DNA of 7,607 nt from DASQWC01 sp035640475 (GTDB lineage: Bacteria; Actinomycetota; JAICYB01), in assembly GCA_035640475.1 (NCBI GenBank), contig DASQWC010000035.1, forward strand, positions 1-7,607, read 5' to 3'. The notes below the pieces were generated by a model. That model saw nothing but the letters and a program-made list of their open reading frames with translations. It searched no databases and was not told where the DNA came from. Positions within the stretch are counted from its first letter, which is position 1. The number at the start of each line of letters is the position of its first letter. The translations under genes and the position numbers were made by a program. This document shows positions 1-5,172 of the stretch, one piece after another.

Positions 1-57
1 CCGTGATCTCGTCGCCTGACGGGGGCCGGGTCCAGGACTGACCGGCCACGCTGTGCG

Positions 58-130
58 TGGAGGCGAGCGGATTCGAACCGCCGACCTCTGCGTTGCGAAC
101 GCAGCGCTCTACCAACTGAGCTACGCCCCC
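58..130 (-). tRNA. tRNA-Ala (anticodon CGC)
   Basis: On the minus strand this folds as a full 73-nt cloverleaf. The acceptor stem is GGGGGCG paired with CGCCTCC, with one G-T pair. The D arm contains AGTTGGTA and the T loop is TTCGAAT. The anticodon stem CTGCG/CGCAG encloses the loop TTCGCAA, so the anticodon is CGC, which reads the alanine codon GCG. Position 73 (complement of base 58) is A, as usual for tRNA-Ala. The genome does not encode the 3' CCA (the next bases read CGC), so CCA must be added by nucleotidyltransferase. Nothing recognisable lies in 1-57 downstream of it. Confidence 0.97.
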
Positions 131-141
131 GAGTCCACGGA

Positions 142-147
142 ATTCTA
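142..147 (-). promoter_or_regulatory. Candidate -10 box of the tRNA-Ala gene
   Basis: On the minus strand this reads TAGAAT, five of six matches to TATAAT, ending 11 nt before the first base of the mature tRNA. Transcription would start about 4-6 nt before the tRNA 5' end. No good -35 hexamer is seen 16-18 bp further upstream. Confidence 0.5.
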
Positions 148-161
148 CCCGGGCTCCCGAA

Positions 162-167
162 TAGCAT
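162..167 (+). promoter_or_regulatory. Candidate -10 box of the crotonase gene (leaderless type)
   Basis: TAGCAT fits the actinobacterial TAnnnT -10 pattern and ends 6 nt before the GTG at 174. Transcription would then begin at or next to the start codon, which explains why no Shine-Dalgarno sequence precedes it. It is back-to-back with the tRNA promoter box at 142-147. No convincing -35 is visible. Confidence 0.4.
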
Positions 168-173
168 CGTGCC

Positions 174-916
174 GTGGAACTGATCCACGTCGAGAACGAC
201 GGTCCGGTCGTCGTCGTGACGTTAAACCGCCCGCCTGCGCAGGCACTCGATCCGACGCTTGCCGCAGCCGGATTGGAAAACCTCGCGACGCTGCGCGGGA
301 TGCGTCCGGGCGCCGTTGTGATCACCGGCTCCGGCGCGTTCTTCTCGGGTGGAGCCGATCTCAAGGTCGTCCCGACGCTGGAACCCGACGAACAGTCGAG
401 GATGGCTCGCGACGTCAACGAGCTGTTCGCCGGCTGGTACCGATTTCCCCGTCCGGTGGTCTGCGCGGTCAACGGCCAGCGGTGGCCGGGGGACTGGTGC
501 TCGCCATGTGCGGCGACTACCGGGTCGCATCGACGTCGGGACGCTTCGGACTCACAGAGGTCAAGGTCGGCATCCCGTATCCGCCGGCGGCGATGGCCGT
601 GGTCCAGGCCGAGCTCACGCCGGCCGTCGCACGACGACTCGTTCTCCGCGGCGAGCTCCTGTACTCGGCGGCCATGCTCGAGCTCGGCGTCTTCGACGAA
701 GTCGTTGCCGACGATCAGGTCCTGCAGCGAGCACTCGCCGTCGCGCACGAGCTCGCCGAGCTGCCGCCGGCGACCTACGAGATCATCAAACGGACGCTGC
801 GACGCGAGGCCTTGCGACGCAGCGAGGACCGGCGACGCGAAGAGTCGCTCTCCGGCTGGGCGACGGACGAGGCGAGAGCCGCGTCGGCGGCCGTCCTGGA
901 AGGACCGCGCAGCTAG
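174..916 (+). pseudogene. Enoyl-CoA hydratase/isomerase (crotonase) family gene with a single frameshift
   Basis: Crotonase-fold enzymes act on acyl-CoA thioesters in fatty-acid, sterol or aromatic catabolism. From GTG 174 the first frame gives about 101 residues with the family N-terminus (VVVVTLNRP at residues 12-20) and the first oxyanion-hole segment FFSGGADLK (56-64), ending at CAVNG. The family pattern then continues in another frame from about 479 to the TAG at 914-916, with AVAGGLVLAMCGDYRVAS followed by GRFGLTEVKVGIP. One missing base near 477-479 accounts for the break: adding a C would give NGHAVAGG, the usual family motif, and a protein of about 247 residues, a normal length. The Glu matching the first catalytic Glu of enoyl-CoA hydratase is present (LTEV). 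The second catalytic Glu position appears to be Arg (ARRLVLRGE), so simple hydratase activity is doubtful. Both halves look otherwise intact, so this is either a sequencing/assembly error or a very recent mutation. It lies 39 nt upstream of the tetR start on the same strand. Confidence 0.85.
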
Positions 917-927
917 TACTTGCGCGG

Positions 928-942
928 CCGGCTCCGAGCCGG
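928..942 (+). promoter_or_regulatory. 15-bp palindrome upstream of tetR, candidate operator
   Basis: CCGGCTC-C-GAGCCGG is a perfect 7-bp inverted repeat around a single central base, 13 bp before the tetR ATG. It is bracketed by two copies of TACTTGC (917-923 and 949-955). TetR-family dimers commonly bind short palindromes in their own promoter, so self-regulation is the simplest reading. It could instead be a hairpin terminating the crotonase transcript, but no T-run follows. Confidence 0.4.
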
Positions 943-955
943 TCAGACTACTTGC

Positions 956-1528
956 ATGACTACTGCAACTTCTCGGCTCGACGGCCGCACCGTTCGCCGG
1001 CTCGCCAACCGCAACCGGATGCTCGACGCGGCCCTCGACCTCCTTGCCGAGGGAGCCGAGGTCAACGCCGAGACCATCGCCGAGCGGGCCGAGGTCTCCG
1101 CGCGCAGCGTCTACAACCACTTCCCCACCTCTCGTGAGCTCGTCGCCGGCATCTACGAGCGAGGAGCCGAACAGGTGCAGCCCTTGCTCGCGAAACTACC
1201 GACGATCGACGTCCCGTTCGAGGAGCGCGTGGCGCAGTGGGTTCGCATCTGGGCCCGCATCCAACAGCAGCTGGCCCCGATTCGCTGGCGTGCGCTTGTT
1301 GCCGAGGACGAGCACCCCGAGCTCCAACCTGAAGAAGCCGAACTCCGTCGCAGGCACAGAGCCGAAATCAAGCGAGCGTTTCCCGAGATCTGCGGACGAG
1401 CGGCTCAGGCCGCTGCCGTTGCGGCTACCGACTCGCTCATGTGGCGCTCCCTGCGACACCACCAGGGATTGAGCTTTGAGAGTGCATGTGAAGTCGTCGA
1501 GGAAACGCTGAGGAGGCTGGGTACATGA
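956..1528 (+). CDS. TetR/AcrR-family transcriptional regulator
   Basis: A 190-residue protein, typical TetR length. The N-terminal DNA-binding domain covers about residues 11-65. The helix-turn-helix is at about 36-56 (NAETIAERAEVSARSVYNHF), including the family hallmark S-[VL]-Y-x-H-F, followed by TSRELVAGIYE. The remainder (about 70-190) is a mostly helical, variable ligand-binding and dimerisation domain, rich in Arg and Glu at 110-145; its ligand cannot be read from sequence. ATG 956 is chosen because it starts just before the DNA-binding domain; a TTG at 920 would add 12 residues unlike the family and run across the palindrome at 928-942. No Shine-Dalgarno is visible. The stop overlaps the start of the next gene (ATGA at 1525-1528), which indicates co-transcription and translational coupling with the monooxygenase. 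It probably represses its own operon in response to an acyl-CoA or similar ligand (inference from context). Confidence 0.92.
   Translation: MTTATSRLDGRTVRRLANRNRMLDAALDLLAEGAEVNAETIAERAEVSARSVYNHFPTSRELVAGIYERGAEQVQPLLAKLPTIDVPFEERVAQWVRIWARIQQQLAPIRWRALVAEDEHPELQPEEAELRRRHRAEIKRAFPEICGRAAQAAAVAATDSLMWRSLRHHQGLSFESACEVVEETLRRLGT
1511..1516 (+). promoter_or_regulatory. Strong Shine-Dalgarno for the monooxygenase gene
   Basis: AGGAGG lies 8 nt before ATG 1525, inside the end of tetR. It fixes the monooxygenase start and suits an internal operon gene, in contrast to the first genes of the transcripts here, which lack such sites. Confidence 0.8.
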
Positions 1529-2763
1529 AGTTCGGACTCTTCTACGAGCACAACCTTCCGCGTCCGTGGAACGAAGGAGACGAGCTCAAGCTCTTCCAGG
1601 AAGTGCTCGAGCAGGTCGAGCTCGCCGACAAGCTCGGCTTCCACTGCGTCTGGCAGGTCGAGCACCACTTCCTCGAGGAGTACGCGCACTCATCGGCCCC
1701 CGAGGTGCTCCTCTCTGCGTATTCCCAGCGGACGAAGAACATCCGTCTCGGTCACGGCATCGTCCAGACGCCGCCCGGCTACAACCACCCGGCCCGCATC
1801 GCCGAGCGAATCGCCACTCTCGATCTCGTCTCCAACGGACGCGTCGAATTCGGCACCGGCGAGTCGTCCTCCCTGTCGGAGCTCGGCGGCTTCAACCTCG
1901 ACGGCACGCAGAAGCGTGAGATGTGGCGCGAGGGAACCGAAGTCGCGATCCGCTACATGACCGAGGAGCCCTTCACGGGTTACGAGGGCAAGTACGTATC
2001 CGGGCCCCCGCGTAACTGCGTACCGAAGCCCGTGCAGAAGCCGCACCCGCCGCTGTGGGTCGCGTGTTCGCAGCGCCCGACCATCCACCTGGCCGCGCAA
2101 AACGGGATGGGCGCCTTGACCTTTTCGTTCATCTCCGCAGACGAGGCCGTCCACTGGGTGAACGACTACTACAACACCCTCGAGAACGAGTGCGTCCCGA
2201 TCGGCAAGTTCGTCAACGCAAACATCGCCTGCGTGTCACCGCTCATGTGCGCGCCGACCGAGGAAGAGGCGACGGCCAAGGGCGAGAAGGGCCTGATGTT
2301 CTTCGGCTACGCGCTCGCGTGGTTCTACGTGTTCGGCAAGCACTATCCGGGCCGAACGTCGATCTGGGAGTCCTACGAGCAGAACGGCGACCAGTTCTCG
2401 GTGTTCCGAATGCAGCAGATGAACCAGGCCCCCGATGCGATTCGCGGATGCATCGGCACGCCCGATCAAATCCGCGATGTTCTTCGCAAGTACGAGGATG
2501 CCGGCGTCGATCAGGTCGTGTTCTTCTCACAGGCCGGCCACACGAAGCACGAAGACATCTGCGCGTCCTACGAGCTGTTTGCCAAGGAGATCATGCCCGA
2601 GTTCGCCGAGCGCGACGCGGAGCAAGAGCGGCGCAAGCGCGAACGGGCCGAGGAGCTCAACGAGAAGGCGCTCGCTCGGAAGCACGAGGAGATTCCGGCG
2701 CTCGACCCCGAGTACACGATCGACTCGCCGATGGCCGGTCAGATGGGGACGTCGTTCCTGTAG
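1525..2763 (+). CDS. Luciferase-like (LLM class) flavin-dependent monooxygenase
   Basis: A 412-residue protein of the bacterial luciferase superfamily. These TIM-barrel enzymes use reduced FMN or F420 to oxygenate or oxidise a small substrate in the cytoplasm. Visible family features are the first strand MKFGLFYEHN, the WQVEHHF motif at about 43-49 (paired His as in LuxA-type proteins), LGHGIVQTPPGYNHPARIAERIATLDLVSNGRVEFGTG-type barrel strands at about 75-112, and the C-terminal GTPDQIRDVL...AGVDQVVFF segment at 311-334. The cofactor (FMN or F420) and the substrate are not evident. Residues from about 360 form a Glu/Arg/Lys-rich helical tail ending in an uncharged stretch, beyond the barrel. 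It is coupled to the upstream tetR by ATGA overlap and has its own AGGAGG. Its stop lies 3 bp from the stop of the convergent translin-family gene. A role in catabolism of fatty, terpenoid or steroid-like compounds is inferred from its neighbours. Confidence 0.93.
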   Translation: MKFGLFYEHNLPRPWNEGDELKLFQEVLEQVELADKLGFHCVWQVEHHFLEEYAHSSAPEVLLSAYSQRTKNIRLGHGIVQTPPGYNHPARIAERIATLDLVSNGRVEFGTGESSSLSELGGFNLDGTQKREMWREGTEVAIRYMTEEPFTGYEGKYVSGPPRNCVPKPVQKPHPPLWVACSQRPTIHLAAQNGMGALTFSFISADEAVHWVNDYYNTLENECVPIGKFVNANIACVSPLMCAPTEEEATAKGEKGLMFFGYALAWFYVFGKHYPGRTSIWESYEQNGDQFSVFRMQQMNQAPDAIRGCIGTPDQIRDVLRKYEDAGVDQVVFFSQAGHTKHEDICASYELFAKEIMPEFAERDAEQERRKRERAEELNEKALARKHEEIPALDPEYTIDSPMAGQMGTSFL

Positions 2764-2797
2764 GAGCTAGCCGGACTCGAGCTTCTTCGAGTGCTCC
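2763..2797 (+). terminator. Possible hairpin at the monooxygenase/translin convergent junction
   Basis: GGAGC (2763-2767) can pair with GCTCC (2793-2797), and ACTCGA (2775-2780) with TCGAGT (2787-2792), leaving a 6-nt loop and a 7-nt bulge. It starts at the last base of the monooxygenase stop codon and lies in the last codons of the opposing gene. There is no T-run, so termination is only a possibility; the match could be chance in coding DNA. Confidence 0.25.
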
Positions 2798-3399
2798 TTG
2801 AGGGCGGACTCGAGATTCTCCTGGATGAGCGAGATGGAGAACTCTCCGCGCGTGCGCTCGATCAGGCCTCGGGCGACGTCGGTCGTCCGGCGCAGACCGC
2901 CCGTGATCGCATCGGGATAGTCCATCGACGTCAGGACGTAATAGATGTTGTCCATCGCATCGAGCAGCTCTTCGCAGCGCTCGAGGGAGCCGTGACGCAT
3001 CAGGTCCAGGATGAAGCGTCTCAGCTCTCCGACGGTCTCGCCGAGGCCGTTGAGATACGGCGCCTCTCCGACGTTGAGCTCCTCTGGTGAGGGAACTTCC
3101 TCGCCGCGGATGATCGCGTAGGTAGCGCGAGCTTCGACGTACTCCTTCTGTGCGTCCATCAGGAACCCGACGTAGAAGATCTCGGGGAACGGCTTCAGCG
3201 CCTTCTCTGCTTCACGCAAGGTCTTCTCGGCCTCACGAATGAGCCGTTTTGCTTCCTTCCACTCGCTTCGGTGGACGGCGCGGATCGCATTGGCGCAATA
3301 GCGAATCGTCGTGCGGGATCCGGAGAGAGCAGCATCACGTCCCGCGCTCTTACGATCGAGACGGTCGCTGCAGTACTCCTGAACCTTCTTGAGATCCAT
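2767..3399 (-). CDS. Translin/TRAX-family protein
   Basis: A predicted all-helical, charged protein of 210 residues, close to usual translin length. Translins form oligomeric rings that bind single-stranded RNA or DNA; eukaryotic TRAX supplies endoribonuclease activity in the C3PO complex. Numbered from ATG 3399, family landmarks are a basic helical N-terminal half (RLIREAEKTLREAEKAL, about 52-68), FLMDAQKEYVEA (79-90), PSPEELNVGEAPYLNGLGE (about 103-121), GETVGELRR (120-128) and MDYPDAITGGLRRTTDVARG (about 159-178). The KEYVEA segment keeps the ExxE spacing of the TRAX active site (QEYVEA), so nuclease activity is conceivable. In GLGETVGELRR a Glu stands where TRAX has Asp (ADLTGEL). The start at 3399 is preferred over the ATG at 3423, which adds 8 residues, because TAGGAT lies 8 nt upstream of 3399 and neither ATG has a Shine-Dalgarno. 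The cellular role in bacteria is not established. No signal peptide or membrane segment is seen. Confidence 0.85.
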   Translation of the reverse strand: MDLKKVQEYCSDRLDRKSAGRDAALSGSRTTIRYCANAIRAVHRSEWKEAKRLIREAEKTLREAEKALKPFPEIFYVGFLMDAQKEYVEARATYAIIRGEEVPSPEELNVGEAPYLNGLGETVGELRRFILDLMRHGSLERCEELLDAMDNIYYVLTSMDYPDAITGGLRRTTDVARGLIERTRGEFSISLIQENLESALKEHSKKLESG

Positions 3400-3407
3400 T
3401 GCCCGCA

Positions 3408-3413
3408 ATCCTA
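3408..3413 (-). promoter_or_regulatory. Candidate -10 box of the translin-family gene (leaderless type)
   Basis: On the minus strand TAGGAT ends 8 nt before ATG 3399. A transcript starting about 7 nt downstream would begin at that ATG. It lies inside the reading frame of the longer 3423 start, which argues for the shorter protein. No clear -35 is visible. Confidence 0.4.
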
Positions 3414-3446
3414 GTCGGGTCATCGCGAGCGGCGGCGCTTCTTATG

Positions 3447-3452
3447 TAGGAT
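3447..3452 (+). promoter_or_regulatory. Candidate -10 box of the acyl-CoA dehydrogenase gene (leaderless type)
   Basis: TAGGAT, the same hexamer as for the divergent translin-family gene, ends 9 nt before ATG 3462. The mRNA would carry a leader of only about 0-3 nt, consistent with the lack of a Shine-Dalgarno. No clear -35 is seen. Confidence 0.4.
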
Positions 3453-3461
3453 GCCGTCCCG

Positions 3462-4601
3462 ATGGATTTCGGACTCAACGAAGACCAGGAGACGCTCGCG
3501 CGTTACGCGCGCGACTTTCTGACGAATGAGTGCCCGCCGAGCTTCGTGCGAAAGATGATGGACGACGAAACTGCCCACGATCCGGCCTTCTACAAGAAGA
3601 TGGCCGAGCTCGGCTGGATGGGCATCGCAATTCCCGAGTCGTTCGGGGGCCAAGGCATGTCGTACGTCGACTTGGCCGTCCTGCTCGAGGAGATGGGACG
3701 AGCGGTGCTCCCGGGTCCGTACTTCGCGACCGTCTGTCTCGCGGCTCCCGTCGTTCTCGAAGCCGGTCCGGACGCCCAGCGCAGCGCATTGCTTCCCGCG
3801 ATCGCGACCGGCGAGAAGACGGCAACGCTCGCCTACACCGAACCCAACGCGCGCGTGGACGCGGCGGGAATCGAGCTCTCCGCGCGCTCGGAGAACGGAA
3901 CCTTTGCGCTTTCCGGAACCAAGAGCTTCGTCCTCGACGCGCACGTCGCCGACACGCTGATCGTCGCTGCGCGCACGTCGGAGGGAGACGACCCAACCGA
4001 CGGGGTCAGCCTCTTCGTCGTCGACCCGAAGGCCGGCGGCGTCTCCATCAAGCAGCTCAAGGCGATGGACTCGACACGGAGGCTGTGCGAGGTTGCGTTC
4101 GACGGCGTCAAGGCCGGGGCGGACGCCGTCCTCGGCGAGGTCGACAAGGGATGGCCGCGGCTCGAACGTGCGCTCCAGCGCTCGGTGGCGCTCCTGAGCG
4201 CCGAGTGCGTCGGCGGCGCGAACCAGGTGCTCGACATGTCCGTTGAGTACGCGCGCAACAGGATTCAGTTCGGACGGCCGATCGGATCGTTCCAGGCGGT
4301 CAAGCACAAGTGCGCCGACATGCTCGTCGACGTGGAAATGGCCCGGTCGGCGATGTACTACGCGGCCTGGGCGGCCTCAGACGAGGAATCGGAGCTCCCG
4401 CTCGCGTCGTCGATGGCCAAGTCGTTTTGCAGCGATGCGTACCTGCGCGTGGCAACCAACGGCATCCACGTGCACGGCGGCATCGGGTTCACGTGGGAGC
4501 ACGACATGCACCTGTATTTCAAGCGCGCGAAGGCCAACGAGGTGCTGCTCGGGGATCCCGCACACCACCGGGACCTGGTGTCCCGGCTCGTCCCGGCCTA
4601 G
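3462..4601 (+). CDS. Acyl-CoA dehydrogenase family protein
   Basis: A 379-residue cytoplasmic FAD enzyme that introduces a 2,3-double bond into an acyl-CoA and passes electrons to electron-transfer flavoprotein. Domain order is typical: helical N-terminal domain (about 1-115, with DFGLNEDQETLARYARDFL and LGWMGIAIPESFGGQGMS at 50-67), middle beta domain (about 120-225, with AYTEPNARVDA in place of the usual TEPGAGSD FAD/substrate segment), and C-terminal helical domain (about 230-379). The last holds RIQFGRPIGSFQAVKH at 267-282 and HVHGGIGFTWEHDMHLYFKRA at 336-356, which match the FAD and dimer contacts of the family. It resembles actinobacterial FadE proteins used for sterol side chains or branched and long acyl chains. 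The catalytic base and substrate cannot be assigned safely, and some proteins of this type work as heterodimers. It is divergent from the translin-family gene, and its TAG stop is shared on the opposite strand with the stop of the convergent membrane-protein gene (CTAG at 4598-4601). Confidence 0.95.
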   Translation: MDFGLNEDQETLARYARDFLTNECPPSFVRKMMDDETAHDPAFYKKMAELGWMGIAIPESFGGQGMSYVDLAVLLEEMGRAVLPGPYFATVCLAAPVVLEAGPDAQRSALLPAIATGEKTATLAYTEPNARVDAAGIELSARSENGTFALSGTKSFVLDAHVADTLIVAARTSEGDDPTDGVSLFVVDPKAGGVSIKQLKAMDSTRRLCEVAFDGVKAGADAVLGEVDKGWPRLERALQRSVALLSAECVGGANQVLDMSVEYARNRIQFGRPIGSFQAVKHKCADMLVDVEMARSAMYYAAWAASDEESELPLASSMAKSFCSDAYLRVATNGIHVHGGIGFTWEHDMHLYFKRAKANEVLLGDPAHHRDLVSRLVPA

Positions 4602-5104
4602 ACGCCCTCCGCCGCCCGTTGGTGGGCGGGGTCCTCCAGAACCGGCAGCGCCTCCCGCTCGGAGGCCCGCGGCCACACGACCAGGAAGACGGCTGCGGCG
4701 AGGTAGAGCACGAGGAGGACGTCGGCGATCAGGTTGACCACGAGCAGGAATCGGAGCCCCGGGACCCAGGCGAGGACGAAGCTCGCGATCACGAAGATGG
4801 CGAGATTGGCGAGGTTGCGTCGACGGCGCTCGGCCGCCGTGCGCGAGGAGGATGTGACCAGACGGCCGCTCGGACCGAGCACGGGCTGCATGGGATACGG
4901 GGCTTTGGCGGGCACGAGGATCGCGCGGCCGCCGAGGGCCCCATACCGCGCCCGTTTCCCGAGTCCTCGCATCGATTTCTTGAACATTCGCTCAGTATCA
5001 AGGGGCGAGTTGCCGAGGGTTTGCAGGAGAGGCGGCCCCAGCACCAGCCCCCAAGCCGCTACAAGGAGTAGTACCAGTATCCCCACGTGCCGCCCCCACA
5101 ACAA
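4598..5104 (-). CDS. Small three-helix membrane protein, probable GlpR-like receptor
   Basis: A 168-residue membrane protein: one N-terminal transmembrane helix (about 7-24), a basic cytoplasmic-type stretch of about 70 residues containing LDTERMFKKSMRGLGKR (35-51), the cluster ERRRRN (92-97), then two close hydrophobic helices (about 98-145) and a short charged tail. This order (TM, a [ST]x[ED]RFxxxMRxLxxR-like patch, loop, RRRR, TM pair) resembles actinobacterial GlpR, the membrane receptor that binds the FtsZ-interacting MoeA paralog Glp. The gene directly follows such a MoeA paralog (68 bp spacing, same strand), which strengthens the call. Identity rests on remembered family pattern, not alignment. 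Start: TTG 5104 is immediately preceded in frame by a TAG stop, so the protein cannot begin earlier; TTG 5101 and GTG 5086 are alternatives. A GGAG at 5115-5118 could serve as ribosome binding site for either TTG. The stop codon overlaps the acyl-CoA dehydrogenase stop. Confidence 0.7.
   Translation of the reverse strand: MLWGRHVGILVLLLVAAWGLVLGPPLLQTLGNSPLDTERMFKKSMRGLGKRARYGALGGRAILVPAKAPYPMQPVLGPSGRLVTSSSRTAAERRRRNLANLAIFVIASFVLAWVPGLRFLLVVNLIADVLLVLYLAAAVFLVVWPRASEREALPVLEDPAHQRAAEGV
4612..4629 (+). terminator. Possible GC hairpin after the acyl-CoA dehydrogenase gene
   Basis: CCGCCC (4612-4617) and GGGCGG (4624-4629) form a perfect 6-bp stem with a 6-nt loop, 10 nt past the stop codon. 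No T-run follows. It also lies in codons near the end of the opposing membrane-protein gene, so it may be incidental. Confidence 0.3.
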
Positions 5105-5127
5105 CTAGGTGGGACTCCGACGGGCGA

Positions 5128-5156
5128 AACGTAACAGTCGGTAGGGATAAAAACAA
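5128..5156 (-). promoter_or_regulatory. Candidate promoter of the GlpR-like gene
   Basis: On the minus strand TTGTTT (5151-5156) and TACGTT (5128-5133) are separated by exactly 17 bp, matching the -35/-10 arrangement (3 of 6 matches each). Transcription would start near 5121, giving a leader of about 17 nt that contains GGAG (5115-5118). This unusually AT-rich patch between the two minus-strand genes suggests the membrane protein can be transcribed independently of the MoeA-like gene upstream. Confidence 0.4.
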
Positions 5157-5172
5157 GGATGTAATTACAAAG

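Noticed and set aside
46..60. Six-bp inverted repeat at the 3' end of the tRNA as a terminator
   Set aside because: Part of the stem is the tRNA acceptor strand and there is no T-run, so it is probably incidental.
53..173. Open frame running through the tRNA into the second half of the crotonase
   Set aside because: It is open only by chance. It crosses the tRNA, is out of frame with the true crotonase N-terminus, and only its part after about 479 is real coding sequence.
471..482. Programmed ribosomal frameshift as explanation of the crotonase break
   Set aside because: There is no slippery heptamer or stop codon at the junction, and crotonases are not known to use recoding. A lost base is simpler.
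920..955. Upstream TTG start for tetR
   Set aside because: It would add 12 residues encoded by the palindrome region and unlike TetR N-termini, with no ribosome binding site. ATG 956 fits the domain better.
3420..4307. Minus-strand open frame of 295 codons opposite the acyl-CoA dehydrogenase
   Set aside because: It is the shadow of a well-supported gene: Arg/Asp/Val-rich composition with no recognisable motif.
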